Shown: positions 17,701 through 27,925 of the stretch, in pieces
Layout of the letters: each line of letters starts with the position of its first letter
How positions within the stretch are numbered: position 1 is the first letter of the stretch
NCBI RefSeq assembly: GCF_001909285.1
Contig: NZ_MRSV01000001.1
Span: forward strand, 2,556,563-2,620,562
Reading direction: 5' to 3'
DNA: 64,000 bases
DNA from: Exiguobacterium profundum
Lineage (GTDB): Bacteria > Bacillota > Bacilli > Exiguobacteriales > Exiguobacteriaceae
Program-made: the position numbers and the translations under genes
Notes under the pieces: generated by a model
The model's database searches: none
The model's input: the letters and a program-made list of their open reading frames with translations, nothing else
What the model was told of the DNA's origin: nothing

Positions 17701-19808
17701 GATGATGATCCTCCTTGTGTTTTTAATCGTAATGCGTTCAAGACGACAGACACCGAACTGAACGCCATCGCCGCTCCAGCAATCCATGGGGCAAGTAACC
17801 CTGCTGCAGCGACCGGGATACCAAGACTATTATAGGCAAGGGCCCAGAACAAGTTTTGACGAATGTTCTTCATCGTCAAACGACTCATATTCATCGCTCG
17901 ACTTACGCCTTCAATGTCTTGCCCTACAATTGTAACATCTGCCGCCTCGAGTGCGACATCCGTACCACTCCCGAATGCGATCCCAACGTCCGCCACCGCA
18001 AGTGCCGGGGCATCGTTCATGCCGTCCCCTACCATGGCAACGCGACCGGATTGTTTCAATCGTTCAATCTGCTCCGCCTTCTCGACAGGAAGGACTTCGG
18101 CAATGACTTGACGATGCGGGAGACCAAGTTCGTCGGCAATCGCGTAGGCGACTTCTTTCCGGTCACCTGTCAATACATACACGTCACGCGTTTGGTTAAG
18201 GGCTTGCACGATTTCACGACTTTTCGGTTTCAATTGATCTTGTAGCCCGAACGCCCCAACAATCCCACTTTCATCCGCGACATAGACCGGGGTCATCGCC
18301 CCCATCGACCAATCTGGCAAGTTGTATCCAAGCTCTTCCATCATTCGAACGGACCCGATGACGAGTTCTTTACCATCCACAACCGCTTTAACACCTCGTC
18401 CGGCCAACTCCTCCACTTTCGTCACGACACCATCGCCTGCTTCCCGACCAATGGCGGCCGCCAAAGGATGTGTGGATTGTCGTTCTGCCATGACGGCGCG
18501 TCGGAGCGCTGCCTCGTCACCAAACGTTTCCACTACTTCTGGCTTCCCGTTCGTCAACGTCCCTGTCTTATCAAAAACAACGATGTTTGATTCATTGAGT
18601 GATTCGAGTTGCCCCCCACCTTTGAACAATACACCTTGTTCTGCCGCTCGTCCCGTTCCAACCATGATCGATGTCGGCGTTGCCAAACCGAGGGCACACG
18701 GACATGCGATGACAAGTACTGCGATTGATGCTCGAATAGCCGTATCGATATCATTTAACAGGAATGCCCAGACCACGAACGTGACAACACTGATGGCTAC
18801 GACGATCGGTACGAAGACACCCGAGATGCGGTCAGCCTGACGTTGAATCGGCGCCTTATCCGTTTGTGCCTGTTCGACGACACGTACGATTTGAGCGAGC
18901 ATCGTCTCTTTCCCGACTCGTTCCGCCCGCATGAGAATGCGATGAGACTGATTGATTGTTCCGCCGACAACTTCGGCGTCGACAGTCTTTTCTGCTGGAA
19001 TCGATTCCCCTGTCAACATCGATTCATCAATGACCGTCTCTCCCTCGATGATTCGTCCATCGACCGGAATCTTCTCTCCCGGACGCACGACGAGAATGTC
19101 TCCTACTTTGACGAGTTCGACAGCGACAGACCGTTCTTCACCCTCGACAAACAGAATCGCTTCTTTCGCCTGAAGCGACAAAAGTGATTTCAACGCATCA
19201 GTCGTCTTCTCTTTCGCTCGTCCTTCTAACCACTTCCCAAGTAAGACAAGTGTGATGAGGACGGCACTCGTCTCAAAGTAAAGATGTGGATTCATCGGGT
19301 GTACGATCATTTCAAAGATGGAGTAAAAGTATGCAGCAGACGTCCCCGTCGCGACGAGCACGTCCATGTTCGCCGACCCGCTCTTCAAGCTCTTATACGC
19401 GCCTTGATAAAACTGTGCCCCGATCCAAAACTGGACAGGTGTCGCAAGGGCGAATTGCCACCATGGGTTCATCAGCCACGGGGCATGAAATCCGAGTCCT
19501 GGTATATGCGTCAGCATGACGAGGAGTAACGGGGCCGATAACAGCGCAGAGATGATGACTTTCCGCTGTAATGGACGCAGATCATGCGGCGGTGCCATTT
19601 CCACTTTTGGCTCGGCTCCGTATCCGATTTTCTCAATCCGAGCAATCAGCTCTTCTTCTGTAATGCCTTCATCGACACGAATGGTCGCCGTCTCGAGCGG
19701 AAGGTTGACCGTCGCTTCGACACCGTCCATCTTGTTCAACACTTTTTCAATTCGTGCCGAACAAGCCGCACAGGTCATTCCTTGTATGGATAACTCAACG
19801 GTTTTCAT
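17697..19808 (-). CDS. copA: Copper-exporting P1B-type ATPase CopA
   Basis: This 703-aa Cu(I) efflux pump has one N-terminal metal-binding domain ([13 protein letters not shown]) and eight expected membrane segments with the transport motif CPC ([12 protein letters not shown]). It also has the phosphorylation motif DKTGTLTNG, the HP motif STHPLAAA and the hinge [11 protein letters not shown]. subtilis CopA has two metal-binding domains and about 800 residues; here only one is present, so the protein is about 100 residues shorter with nothing broken. It sits between csoR and copZ and is coupled to copZ. Confidence 0.97.
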   Translation of the reverse strand: MKTVELSIQGMTCAACSARIEKVLNKMDGVEATVNLPLETATIRVDEGITEEELIARIEKIGYGAEPKVEMAPPHDLRPLQRKVIISALLSAPLLLVMLTHIPGLGFHAPWLMNPWWQFALATPVQFWIGAQFYQGAYKSLKSGSANMDVLVATGTSAAYFYSIFEMIVHPMNPHLYFETSAVLITLVLLGKWLEGRAKEKTTDALKSLLSLQAKEAILFVEGEERSVAVELVKVGDILVVRPGEKIPVDGRIIEGETVIDESMLTGESIPAEKTVDAEVVGGTINQSHRILMRAERVGKETMLAQIVRVVEQAQTDKAPIQRQADRISGVFVPIVVAISVVTFVVWAFLLNDIDTAIRASIAVLVIACPCALGLATPTSIMVGTGRAAEQGVLFKGGGQLESLNESNIVVFDKTGTLTNGKPEVVETFGDEAALRRAVMAERQSTHPLAAAIGREAGDGVVTKVEELAGRGVKAVVDGKELVIGSVRMMEELGYNLPDWSMGAMTPVYVADESGIVGAFGLQDQLKPKSREIVQALNQTRDVYVLTGDRKEVAYAIADELGLPHRQVIAEVLPVEKAEQIERLKQSGRVAMVGDGMNDAPALAVADVGIAFGSGTDVALEAADVTIVGQDIEGVSRAMNMSRLTMKNIRQNLFWALAYNSLGIPVAAAGLLAPWIAGAAMAFSSVSVVLNALRLKTQGGSSS

Positions 19809-19819
19809 GAAATCCCTCC

Positions 19820-20122
19820 TTATTTTTTGATGCGGCTGACGATTGTCATCAATTCATCAATGTAAGGTTCCATGTTTTCCGTCTCACTTGCGTGAACCAA
19901 ACACTTGCGCATATGACGCTCTAACAGTTGCATCTCGACTTGCTTCAGAGCGGCCTGAATGGCTGACGTCTGTGTCAAAATATCGACACAATAGCGGTCG
20001 TTCTCGACCATCTTTTGAATCCCTCGAACTTGTCCTTCGATTCGTTTTAGACGTTTCCCGAGTGCCTCCCGTTCAGCATCATCACGCGGAACGAGTGGTT
20101 GGTCATGCATAAATTCTTCCAT
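19820..20122 (-). CDS. csoR: Copper-sensing repressor CsoR
   Basis: This 100-aa all-helical repressor of the copper operon releases DNA when Cu(I) binds. The three ligands of the family can be seen: Cys in RYCVDILTQ, then His and Cys in [26 protein letters not shown] is the basic DNA-contacting helix. I choose the ATG with GAGGTGATCAAC over the in-frame GTG three codons earlier. It is first in csoR-copA-copZ. The leader is only about 12 nt because the -10 box is 18 bp before the ATG. Confidence 0.96.
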   Translation of the reverse strand: MEEFMHDQPLVPRDDAEREALGKRLKRIEGQVRGIQKMVENDRYCVDILTQTSAIQAALKQVEMQLLERHMRKCLVHASETENMEPYIDELMTIVSRIKK

Positions 20123-20140
20123 GTTGATCACCTCACCACC

Positions 20141-20169
20141 AATATACCCCTACCCCGTAACAGTGTCAA
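20141..20169 (-). promoter_or_regulatory. Copper operon promoter with CsoR operator in the spacer
   Basis: On the minus strand the -35 is TTGACA (20164-20169), the spacer is 17 bp and the -10 is TATATT (20141-20146). The spacer carries TACGGGGTAGGGGTATA, the G-rich pseudo-palindrome typical of CsoR sites. Repressor and polymerase would compete for the same face. Confidence 0.75.
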
Positions 20170-20183
20170 ATGAAAAGAATAAA

Positions 20184-20209
20184 AAAGAGCGAACTAAGTC
20201 GCCCTTCTC
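20184..20209 (-). terminator. Terminator after the acyl-CoA ligase gene
   Basis: The stem AAGGGCGA / TCGCTCTT (one G-U pair) has a short loop and is followed by TTTTTT on the minus strand. Confidence 0.75.
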
Positions 20210-20212
20210 TAC

Positions 20213-21760
20213 TCAACTATTTTGAAACGCTTCGCTCTTTAAGACCGTTCGTAAAATCTTACCGGTCGTATTTCGTGGAAGCTCATCAATCAATTCGATA
20301 TAGGTTGGTTGCTTGTATTTTGCTAATTTCGTTTGTGTGAATGCACGAATGTCCTCTTTCGTCACATTTTCATGTTTCGTGACGACGAACGCTTTCACCG
20401 CTTCCCCTTGTTCTGCATCCGGCACACCGATGACGGCAGCTTCGACGATATCCGGATGTTGATACAATACTTCCTCTACCTCACGAGGGTATACGTTATA
20501 GCCTCCAACGATGACCATATCCTTCTTCCGGTCGACGATATAGAAGTAACCATCTTCGTCACGTCGCGCCAAATCGCCTGTATAGAGCCATCCGTCTCGA
20601 AGTGTCATCATCGTTTCTTCCGGTAGTTTGTAATACCCTTTCATGACGTTCGGTCCTCGTACAATCAACTCTCCGACTTCACCGACGCCGACTTCTTCCC
20701 CAAGCTCGTCGACGACTTTATTTTCGACGTGAACGATTGAAGGTCCGATCGACCCGGATTTTCGCTCGCCATGGAGCGGGTTGAAGCAAGTGACCGGCGA
20801 TGCCTCGGACAAGCCATATCCCTCTAGAATCTTGCACTCAAACATCTGTTCAAATGACTCGAGCAATTGAACTGGTAAGCTTGCTCCTCCTGAGACGAAC
20901 ACACGGACATGCTTCAACGCAGACGTGTAGGCCGGTACTTTCATTGCCGTCTGTAACAAGAAATTGTACATCGTCGGCACTCCGGCAAACAACGTCACAC
21001 GGTGCTTCGGCACCAAGTCGAACACATCTTGTGGAGAGAACTTCGGTAAAATGACAATCGTCGCCCCTCGGAGGAGTGGTGCATTGACGATGACCGTCAA
21101 ACAGAAAACATGGAACATCGGCAATGCCGCCAATGCTTTATCCTCTGGAGTGATGTCTAAATACTCTCCGATAGAATGTGCGTTTGAGAACAAGTTTCGA
21201 TGGGTGAGGAGAGCTCCTTTCGGTTTTCCGGTCGTCCCACTCGTATAAAGGATGACGGCAACTTCATCCTCGTCCACTTCGATGAACGTCCCTTCTGTTT
21301 CAGCAAACGCTTCTGCGAATGGGATGAATTCAATCGTCCCCTCCCGCTTTAATGCCGGAACATCGGCATATGGAACGGAAATCACGAGTTTTAAGTAAGG
21401 CAACTTCGTGAGTGCCGCTTCCGCCTGTGCGACGAGCGGTGATAAGCCAACAATCCCTTTTACATCCCCATCAAGCAGAATGTAGGCCATTTCATCAGGC
21501 GTGTATGTAGGGTTGATCGGAATGACGACCCCTCCACGTGACAACACAGCGAAATATGCAATTAGGAACGCAGGACTATTTCCGAGAACGAGGGCGACGT
21601 GATCGCCTTGTCCAATTCCTTTTTGCTCAAGTGTCGACGCCATCGCCTTGACTTGCCCATAAAACTGTCCGTAACTCACCGTGTCTTCCCCAAACACATA
21701 CGCCGCTTTCTGCGGGTGAGCAATCACTACTTCTTGTAGTGACTTGACTAAGTTTGCCAT
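20213..21760 (-). CDS. lcfB: Long-chain fatty-acid--CoA ligase (LcfB-like)
   Basis: This 515-aa ANL-superfamily enzyme activates fatty acids with ATP and then joins them to CoA. It shows the P-loop YTSGTTGKPKG near residue 173, GYGLSEASPV, the YTGDLARRDEDGY motif of the hinge region, DRKKDMVIVGGYNVYPREVE, and the C-terminal catalytic lysine region NTTGKILRTVLK. Length and motifs fit the short bacterial ligases such as B. subtilis LcfB (YhfL). The start is supported by AAAGGGGGATTACC. It is a single gene between two terminators. The chain-length preference is not known. Confidence 0.92.
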   Translation of the reverse strand: MANLVKSLQEVVIAHPQKAAYVFGEDTVSYGQFYGQVKAMASTLEQKGIGQGDHVALVLGNSPAFLIAYFAVLSRGGVVIPINPTYTPDEMAYILLDGDVKGIVGLSPLVAQAEAALTKLPYLKLVISVPYADVPALKREGTIEFIPFAEAFAETEGTFIEVDEDEVAVILYTSGTTGKPKGALLTHRNLFSNAHSIGEYLDITPEDKALAALPMFHVFCLTVIVNAPLLRGATIVILPKFSPQDVFDLVPKHRVTLFAGVPTMYNFLLQTAMKVPAYTSALKHVRVFVSGGASLPVQLLESFEQMFECKILEGYGLSEASPVTCFNPLHGERKSGSIGPSIVHVENKVVDELGEEVGVGEVGELIVRGPNVMKGYYKLPEETMMTLRDGWLYTGDLARRDEDGYFYIVDRKKDMVIVGGYNVYPREVEEVLYQHPDIVEAAVIGVPDAEQGEAVKAFVVTKHENVTKEDIRAFTQTKLAKYKQPTYIELIDELPRNTTGKILRTVLKSEAFQNS

Positions 21761-21803
21761 GGTAATCCCCCTTTAAATGAATGATGATTCACTTTTGAGC
21801 CAT

Positions 21804-21832
21804 AAAAAAGAGCACGTTGCCCGCGCTCTTTT
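21804..21832 (-). terminator. Terminator after the EIIA-like gene
   Basis: AAGAGC(GCG) / (ACGT)GCTCTT forms a stem with one mismatch and is followed by TTTTTT on the minus strand. Confidence 0.7.
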
Positions 21833-21860
21833 CAATTACTTCTATTGTACATGAAATGTT

Positions 21861-22334
21861 TCAATAAGAAAACGCTTCCAAAAAGTTCGCCTGCAAGTGA
21901 AACAATCCAGCTCGACTTTTCACGTGTACGAGCGCTTGGAGAGATTCATCATCCATGAGCAAATCATCAATCAGTTTATGATAGCCTTGTTTTTTTGATT
22001 CATTCGTAGCCGTAATGAATAATATCGCTTTCGCTTGAATCGTCTCTCCCGTGATAGTTTTTACTTCACACGTGTTCAGCAGATGAAGAAGGGAAATACC
22101 GTCTCGTTTCGCTATGGAGATAGGAACATCAATGACCGCAACCGGCACAGCGACATCACTCACCCCAGAAGGAATGATCGGTTCTTGATCGAGAACGACT
22201 CGCGTAAATGAAGAACTGACCATGCCTTTTCGTTCTAATTCAAGACCTACCGCCATAATCGCACGTTCAAACGTCGATTGTTCCGTCACCCACATCCGAC
22301 TCGGGTCCATCCATTCACTGAGCCTTCGATACAT
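21861..22334 (-). CDS. Orphan PTS EIIA-like domain protein lacking the active-site histidine
   Basis: This 157-aa protein has the outline of a type-2 (fructose/galactitol/Ntr) PTS EIIA domain: a first helix (AIMAVGLELERKGMV), PSGVSDVAVPVAVID, and a C-terminal half AKAILFITATNESKK then IDDLLMDDESLQALVHVKS. In working EIIA domains the middle motif reads like IAIPH, and its His receives phosphate from HPr. Here the position is Val65 (AVPV), so it cannot be phosphorylated in the usual way. No EIIB, EIIC or sugar gene is near. A good promoter and a cre-like site stand in front. It may be a regulatory decoy; this is inference, as the family call rests on visual alignment. Confidence 0.65.
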   Translation of the reverse strand: MYRRLSEWMDPSRMWVTEQSTFERAIMAVGLELERKGMVSSSFTRVVLDQEPIIPSGVSDVAVPVAVIDVPISIAKRDGISLLHLLNTCEVKTITGETIQAKAILFITATNESKKQGYHKLIDDLLMDDESLQALVHVKSRAGLFHLQANFLEAFSY

Positions 22335-22365
22335 TGTGATTCCTCCTATTTTTGATCAGCCTCTA

Positions 22366-22379
22366 CGAAAGCGCTTGCA
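22366..22379. promoter_or_regulatory. cre-like site before the EIIA-like gene
   Basis: CGAAAGCGCTTGCA matches the consensus TGWAANCGNTNWCA at 12 of 14 positions. It covers the predicted transcription start, a place where CcpA would repress. Confidence 0.5.
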
Positions 22380-22385
22380 CAAATT

Positions 22386-22414
22386 ATGATACGCCTTCTC
22401 CCATCCAGGTGCAA
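22386..22414 (-). promoter_or_regulatory. Promoter of the EIIA-like gene
   Basis: On the minus strand the -35 is TTGCAC (22409-22414), the spacer is 17 bp, and the -10 is TATCAT (22386-22391). Confidence 0.5.
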
Positions 22415-22443
22415 TCCGTACGTTCAACGTTCACGAAACTGCC

Positions 22444-22472
22444 AAAAAAAGGCGACCTCCGTAGAGACCGCC
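22444..22472 (-). terminator. Terminator after lplJ
   Basis: GGCGGTCTC / GAGGTCGCC forms a 9-bp stem with two G-U pairs and a 4-nt loop, followed by TTTTTTT on the minus strand. Confidence 0.8.
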
Positions 22473-22481
22473 ATGACTAAC

Positions 22482-23471
22482 TTAACTAATCAAATCGACT
22501 AATTCCTCGAGCTCGACATTTCCGAAGTAATGTTTCAAATCGAGTTGCATCAATTGTTCACGGATGGCCGCACGTTCGAAACGCGTCCCAACGAGCGCTT
22601 GCTCGACATCTTGGATGTCACCGACACCGAAGAAGTCACCGTAAATCTTCGCTTCTGTGATTGTCCCTTTGTTGACGTTCAAGCGGACATCAATCGTCCC
22701 GATTGGGAAACGACGTTTCGACTCGACGTCGAACTTCGGCGACTTCCCAAAGTTCCAGTCCCAGTTCGCATAGCGTTCTTTCGAGATATCATGGACGATT
22801 TCCCAATCCTCGTCACGAAGCACATAGCGTTCCGGTTGTTCTCCATCATAAATCGAATGGAGAAGCGCTTCGACGAAATGTTCCATCTCCATTTCACGCT
22901 CTAAAAATTCAGTGATGTTCGCCACACGGCTACGAACTGACTTGATTCCTTTTGAACGCATTTTCTCTTCCGAGACGTTAAGTGAGTTCACGACCTCTTC
23001 AATGTTCGAGTTGAACATGAGCGTCCCGTGGCTGAACATGCGTCCACGCGTCGTGAATTGTGCGTTCCCACTGATTTTGCGTTCTCCGACCTGAATGTCG
23101 TTACGACCTGTCAGCTCTGCCTCGACACCGAGGTTACGAAGCGCATCCACGATTGGTTGTGTGAACTTCTTATAGTTATTGAACGAGTTGCCATCGTCTT
23201 TTGTGATGAAACTAAAGTTCAAGTTTCCTTCATCGTGATAAACGGCACCTCCACCAGAGAGACGTCGAACGACATCGATGCCGTTCTCTTCGATGTACTT
23301 CAAATTGACCTCTTCTGATGTGTTTTGGTTTTTCCCGATGATGATGGACGGACCGTTAATATAGAACAAGAAGTAATCTTCATGGTCTACGTTCAAATGT
23401 TTAAGGATATACTCTTCAACCGCCAAGTTGAGCTTCGGGTCGCGGATATCCGGATTAAAAATAAATTTCAC
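22482..23471 (-). CDS. lplJ: Lipoate--protein ligase LplJ
   Basis: This 329-aa enzyme activates free lipoate with ATP and attaches it to lipoyl domains of 2-oxoacid dehydrogenases and GcvH. It shows RRLSGGGAVYHDEGNLNFSF, the catalytic-lysine region RKISGNAQ with the following SHGTLMFN, and the small C-terminal accessory domain (residues 245-329) found in complete LplA/LplJ enzymes. The start codon is GTG behind AGGAGGAAATAAACT. It is a single gene between the HAD phosphatase and a terminator. In B. subtilis the same gene (yhfJ) also lies next to lcfB. Confidence 0.94.
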   Translation of the reverse strand: MKFIFNPDIRDPKLNLAVEEYILKHLNVDHEDYFLFYINGPSIIIGKNQNTSEEVNLKYIEENGIDVVRRLSGGGAVYHDEGNLNFSFITKDDGNSFNNYKKFTQPIVDALRNLGVEAELTGRNDIQVGERKISGNAQFTTRGRMFSHGTLMFNSNIEEVVNSLNVSEEKMRSKGIKSVRSRVANITEFLEREMEMEHFVEALLHSIYDGEQPERYVLRDEDWEIVHDISKERYANWDWNFGKSPKFDVESKRRFPIGTIDVRLNVNKGTITEAKIYGDFFGVGDIQDVEQALVGTRFERAAIREQLMQLDLKHYFGNVELEELVDLIS

Positions 23472-23542
23472 AGTTTATTTCCTCCTAGTCGGATGTTCGT
23501 TACTCGTATTATACGAAACGAGACGAGCCCTCGACAAATCTT

Positions 23543-24430
23543 TTACTTCCACTCACCTGTCATCACGCGCTTCAATGCGTTCGCCACACCATACTCATCA
23601 TGGCGTTCGGTGACATGGTCGCTGATGGCAATCAAGTCTTCATGGCTATTGCCCATCGCAATCCCTTTACCGGCCACTTTGAACATCGGAACGTCGTTCA
23701 AGTTATCCCCGATCACGACGACCTCAGATAAATCGATGCCATAATGTTCGGCAAGTTTTGTCACACCGTTCCCTTTATCTGCACCGTGTGCCATCACTTC
23801 GATGTTATCATTGCCTGAAGACGTGACATACACCCCTTCGACTTGGTCTTCGATTTCTTTCCAAAGTCCGTTCATTTTCTCAAGGTGGCTCGAGAAAGCG
23901 ATGAACTTGTAGACACGTCCCGCTTCTTCTCGGATAAAGTTCTCAATGTCATCAACAATTTTGACGTCTTCGTTGACGTAGTAGCGATTCTTAAAGAATT
24001 CGTACATTTCGAGCGAGCGGTCGTCACCATTCGCTTTCAAGTTTTTCATCGATGCTTCAATCAAATCGCCACGGCTCGCCACGAGTCCCGCTTCTGTGTA
24101 CATTTCGTAAAAAACGTCTGCATACTTGTCATCTTGATGAAGGACATCGATGACTTGAAGTGCCTCTTCAATCGTCAAATCGATTTCATGAAGGATTTCT
24201 CCCGACGTGTCGAGCACACGTCCCCCATTCGACGAGACGATCGGGCAAGAAAGTCCGACCTCGTCTAAAATCTGTTTCGCATTCACATAGTTGCGCCCCG
24301 TCGCAATCGCAAAGCGAATTCCTGCCGCCTCTGCTTCACGAACGATCTCCGCTGTCTCATCCGCGATTTTGGTGTGGTTGTGCAAAATCGTACCGTCCAT
24401 GTCTGATACAAAAAGTTTATACGTTGCCAT
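23543..24430 (-). CDS. Cof-type HAD-superfamily phosphatase
   Basis: This 295-aa cytoplasmic hydrolase has HAD motif I DMDGTI (residues 10-15), a threonine-containing motif II region (FAIATGRN), a C2-type cap of about 110 residues, the motif III lysine region (GADKGNGV) and motif IV GDNLNDVPMF. Family members dephosphorylate sugar phosphates, pyridoxal phosphate or flavin precursors; the substrate cannot be told. The start is set by AAGGAGTGATGGAAG. It lies 71 bp upstream of lplJ on the same strand, and a terminator separates it from hemY. Confidence 0.92.
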   Translation of the reverse strand: MATYKLFVSDMDGTILHNHTKIADETAEIVREAEAAGIRFAIATGRNYVNAKQILDEVGLSCPIVSSNGGRVLDTSGEILHEIDLTIEEALQVIDVLHQDDKYADVFYEMYTEAGLVASRGDLIEASMKNLKANGDDRSLEMYEFFKNRYYVNEDVKIVDDIENFIREEAGRVYKFIAFSSHLEKMNGLWKEIEDQVEGVYVTSSGNDNIEVMAHGADKGNGVTKLAEHYGIDLSEVVVIGDNLNDVPMFKVAGKGIAMGNSHEDLIAISDHVTERHDEYGVANALKRVMTGEWK

Positions 24431-24470
24431 CTTCCATCACTCCTTTTTCTCTTTCGCTTTTAACTATAAC

Positions 24471-24505
24471 AAAAAGAGAGGGCTTCGGAACAATCCGAAC
24501 CCTCC
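24471..24505 (-). terminator. Terminator after hemEHY
   Basis: GAGGG(TT)CGGA and TCCGAAGCCCTC pair around a short loop and are followed by TTTTT on the minus strand, 13 bp past the hemY stop. Confidence 0.8.
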
Positions 24506-24517
24506 CTTCATCAAATC

Positions 24518-25903
24518 TCAATTTTTTTCACGCAAAGCCTTCACTTGTTCCCGTACACTCTTCACACAGTCAGGCATCCCGATTCCGTCATAGGCGATTC
24601 CGGCGAGAATGACGCCTGGGTATACCCGGCTCATCTCGGCCCGAAGTGCTTTTACGCGGTCCGCATGAAAGACTGCATAAGGAGGCAGCCCATCACGGAG
24701 TCTACTGACGACGGTTTGAATCGGCTCACGATGGATGCGCATCAGGCCTTGAAGATCGTGTAATGCCGTCTCGATGATTTCTTTGTCAGATGCTTCAACG
24801 ATATCATCTGCCCCGGGGCGCCCTAAAAAGACACGAAGAACGTGATATCCTTCAGGCACCGCATGCGGCCATTTTTGGTCGATGAACGTACACGCAGTAA
24901 TGGTCACATCTGCTTCTTGACTCGTCACGAAACCTGTCCCGACAAAAGGAAGCTCAATATCTTCTTTTTTGAAGACAAGTGAGCACGTCGCCGTCGCATG
25001 CGGCTTCATATCCGCTAAGAAGTCACTATCGACTTTCGGGAGGAACTGACGTATGAGACGCGGTGGGACCGTCAAAACCAGATGGTCTGTATCGATGTCT
25101 CCGCGATTTGTGAAGAGGCGGTACCCGTCCTCATGCTCGGATACTTGTTCAACGGAACAGTTTAATACGATTTCAGTTCGGTCCAACCGTTCTGCCAAGC
25201 GGTCCGTCAGTGATTTGAGTCCACGTTTCAACGAAGCGAACTGACCAACCTTCTTCGCCCCGACTTCCGCGACTCGTTGTTCAGGACGTAAGTGTCGCAT
25301 CCCTTCATACAAGTTCCCGTATTTCTTTTCTCCCTCGATGAACTGTGGGAATGTCGACATCGCACTCATTTGATCGATGTCTCCGGCATAGATACCAGAG
25401 AGTAACGGTTCAATCAATCGGTCGACAATCGGATCTCCGACACGCTCACGAAGGTACAGACCGAGTGAAACGTCCGAATCAGGTGCTTTTACATTCGGTG
25501 GTGACAGCAACATCTGTTTCAAGTCCTCGTGCTCTTCTTCCGAAAGCAACGTCGTCTCACGAAACGCATTGACGTCGAGCGGGATCCCCATCACCGTCTG
25601 TTTCGGAATCGGGTGGAGCCCGTCATGATGAAGGACGTAAGCTTGACCGACGCCATTGCGAACGAGTTCATCGCCTAAACCGACGTCTTCAATCAATTCC
25701 GTCATCGCAGTCTTACGAAAGACATACGAGTCCGGACCACGTTCCACCGCAAACTCGCCCGTTTCATACGTATCAATCTTTCCTCCGAGGCGATCCGTCG
25801 CCTCGAGCAACGTGATGGTCACGTCTTCCGGCAAATAACGCTCTGCATAAAAAGCGGCGGTGAGACCTGTGATCCCACCACCGACAATCGTGAATTTACG
25901 CAT
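24518..25903 (-). CDS. hemY: Coproporphyrinogen III oxidase (CgoX/HemY type)
   Basis: This 461-aa FAD enzyme makes coproporphyrin III in the Gram-positive heme route. The N-terminal dinucleotide-binding motif is [13 protein letters not shown] (residues 7-19), followed by LGGKI. The C-terminal FAD-contact region is [16 protein letters not shown]. The gene begins inside the end of hemH (8-bp overlap). I use the ATG reading MRKFTIV; a GTG three codons upstream is possible, and neither has a strong ribosome site, which fits coupled translation. It is third in hemE-hemH-hemY, the same order as in B. subtilis. Confidence 0.95.
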   Translation of the reverse strand: MRKFTIVGGGITGLTAAFYAERYLPEDVTITLLEATDRLGGKIDTYETGEFAVERGPDSYVFRKTAMTELIEDVGLGDELVRNGVGQAYVLHHDGLHPIPKQTVMGIPLDVNAFRETTLLSEEEHEDLKQMLLSPPNVKAPDSDVSLGLYLRERVGDPIVDRLIEPLLSGIYAGDIDQMSAMSTFPQFIEGEKKYGNLYEGMRHLRPEQRVAEVGAKKVGQFASLKRGLKSLTDRLAERLDRTEIVLNCSVEQVSEHEDGYRLFTNRGDIDTDHLVLTVPPRLIRQFLPKVDSDFLADMKPHATATCSLVFKKEDIELPFVGTGFVTSQEADVTITACTFIDQKWPHAVPEGYHVLRVFLGRPGADDIVEASDKEIIETALHDLQGLMRIHREPIQTVVSRLRDGLPPYAVFHADRVKALRAEMSRVYPGVILAGIAYDGIGMPDCVKSVREQVKALREKN

Positions 25904-26825
25904 GATGCACAATCACGCTTTCCATTCGATCCGCGATGGCTTCGATGAAGCTTCGCTCTGCATTTGGCATAGCCGGACGTGCGTAGTGAACACCGAGGCG
26001 GTCACAGACAACTTTACACTCGACGTCGTTATCGAACAATACTTCGAGATGGTCTGCAACAAAGCCGACCGGCGTATAGACGAACGCCTCGTAGCCGTAC
26101 TTTTCATAAAGTTCAGCCGTCAAATCTTGGACATCTGGTCCAATCCATGGGTCCGGCGTGTTTCCTTCTGACTGCCAACCAATCTCATAATGCGGGACGC
26201 CTGTTTCAATGGCAATTTTATCAGCTGTTTCTTTCAACTGATCCGGATACGGGTCGCCACCAGCCAAGATTTTCTCAGGGAGACTATGCGCTGAAACGAT
26301 GAGACATGTCTTTTCAGCCGGTACAGGCAATGACGCATACGTATCGTTGATCGCATTCGCCCACCATTTGATAAACTTCGGCTCATCATACCACGACTCT
26401 ACCGAACGAATGTCGATGCCATACTTCGCTGCTTCTTCATGAGCACGTCCGTTGTATGATTTGACGCTATATGATGAGTAATGAGGTGCTAAGACAACCG
26501 ATACCGCCTCTTTGATGCCGTCGTTCGCCATTTGTGCGACCGCGTCTTCTACGAACGGTTCGATATGCTTCAATCCGATATACAGTTTGAACTCGATTTC
26601 ACCTACATGACGCTCGTTCAAGATGTCACGAAGCGTCTCCGCTTGATCGATCGTGATTTTTGCGAGTGGAGATACTCCACCAATCGCTTCGTAACGTTCC
26701 GTCAAATCTTGAAGTGCTTCCGGTGACGGTTTGCGTCCGTAGCGAATGTGCGTGTAATACCGCTCGATATCTTCTGGTTTGTACGGTGTGCCGTACGCCA
26801 TGACAAGTAGTCCGACTGTTTTCAT
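25896..26825 (-). CDS. hemH: Coproporphyrin ferrochelatase (CpfC/HemH)
   Basis: This 309-aa enzyme inserts Fe(II) into coproporphyrin III. It shows [19 protein letters not shown] at the start, [15 protein letters not shown] with the metal-site His, and [26 protein letters not shown] near the second ligand (Glu). The length matches the monomeric, cluster-free B. subtilis enzyme. Its ATG overlaps the hemE stop by 4 bp, and its end overlaps hemY, so the three genes form one translationally coupled operon. Confidence 0.97.
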   Translation of the reverse strand: MKTVGLLVMAYGTPYKPEDIERYYTHIRYGRKPSPEALQDLTERYEAIGGVSPLAKITIDQAETLRDILNERHVGEIEFKLYIGLKHIEPFVEDAVAQMANDGIKEAVSVVLAPHYSSYSVKSYNGRAHEEAAKYGIDIRSVESWYDEPKFIKWWANAINDTYASLPVPAEKTCLIVSAHSLPEKILAGGDPYPDQLKETADKIAIETGVPHYEIGWQSEGNTPDPWIGPDVQDLTAELYEKYGYEAFVYTPVGFVADHLEVLFDNDVECKVVCDRLGVHYARPAMPNAERSFIEAIADRMESVIVHHA

Positions 26826-27859
26826 GATTCGTTGCCTCCCATTTTTTCGCGTGAGTAGTCGTGAATGAATGCCGTCAATTTGACGAGTACGGCCGGGTCG
26901 ACTTCAGGGAACACCCCATGTCCCAAGTTGAAGACGTAACCTGGCTGTTTCATTCCTTCATCTAAAATTTCCTTTACCTTCTCTTCGATGACCGACCATG
27001 GAGCTAACAAGAACGACGGGTCTAAGTTTCCTTGAACCGCCTTTGTGATGCCACGGTCCCGTGCTTCCTGTACTGACAGACGCCAGTCAAGTCCGACCAC
27101 ATCAAGGGGAAGGTCGTGCCATTCCTCGATTTGATGACTCGCTCCGACACCGTGCATGATGAGCGGAATGTCGAGTGAACGTAGTTCTTTAAAAATACGC
27201 TCCGTCGTCGGTTTGATGTAACGTGCATAATCTTTGCGGCTGAGCGTCCCGACCCACGAATCAAACAATTGGAACGCTTGAATGCCGGCATCCGCTTGCG
27301 CCTTCGCATACGTGATGACCATGTCGCCGAGTTTTTCCATCAATGCATTCCATACATCTGGTTCTGCATACATGAGTGCTTTCGTACGATGGTAGTTCCG
27401 CGACGGTCCCCCTTCGATCATATAACTCGCCAATGTGAACGGTGCGCCTGAAAAGCCGATAAGCGGAACTTCTAGTCGTTCCCGTAGTAGACGGATCGTG
27501 TCGAAGACGTATGAGATATCTTCCGGGTTTAACGGTTTTAAGCGTTCCACATCTTCCATCGTTCGATACGGGTTATCGATGACCGGTCCAATCCCGCTCT
27601 TGATCTCGACATCGACTCCCATCGACGGAAGTGGCGTCATAATGTCTTTATATAGAATGGCCGCGTCGACTCCGAGTTGTTTCACCGGAAGTTCCGTCAC
27701 ATATGCACAAAGTTCAGGATCATGCGTGATCTCGAATAGTGACCTCGTCTTTTTAATCTCTCGATATTCCGGTTGGTAGCGTCCGGCTTGGCGCATATAC
27801 CATACAGGTACATAATCTGTCGCCTCTCCTTTAAACGCTTTTAAAATAGTATCGTTCAT
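26822..27859 (-). CDS. hemE: Uroporphyrinogen decarboxylase
   Basis: This 345-aa TIM-barrel enzyme turns uroporphyrinogen III into coproporphyrinogen III. It has the signature [17 protein letters not shown] near the N-terminus, [19 protein letters not shown], and [13 protein letters not shown] near the C-terminus. I start at MNDTILKAF (13 nt after AGAGGGG), because an ATG four codons earlier is only 1 nt from the same site; this choice is not certain. It is the first gene of hemEHY, with TATAAT at 27926-27931 upstream. Confidence 0.96.
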   Translation of the reverse strand: MNDTILKAFKGEATDYVPVWYMRQAGRYQPEYREIKKTRSLFEITHDPELCAYVTELPVKQLGVDAAILYKDIMTPLPSMGVDVEIKSGIGPVIDNPYRTMEDVERLKPLNPEDISYVFDTIRLLRERLEVPLIGFSGAPFTLASYMIEGGPSRNYHRTKALMYAEPDVWNALMEKLGDMVITYAKAQADAGIQAFQLFDSWVGTLSRKDYARYIKPTTERIFKELRSLDIPLIMHGVGASHQIEEWHDLPLDVVGLDWRLSVQEARDRGITKAVQGNLDPSFLLAPWSVIEEKVKEILDEGMKQPGYVFNLGHGVFPEVDPAVLVKLTAFIHDYSREKMGGNES

Positions 27860-27925
27860 ACGTCGCGTCATTCCCCTCTAAATTTCTCCTACACTCTTTA
27901 TTCTCGTGTTTGTGAACTCAAAAAC

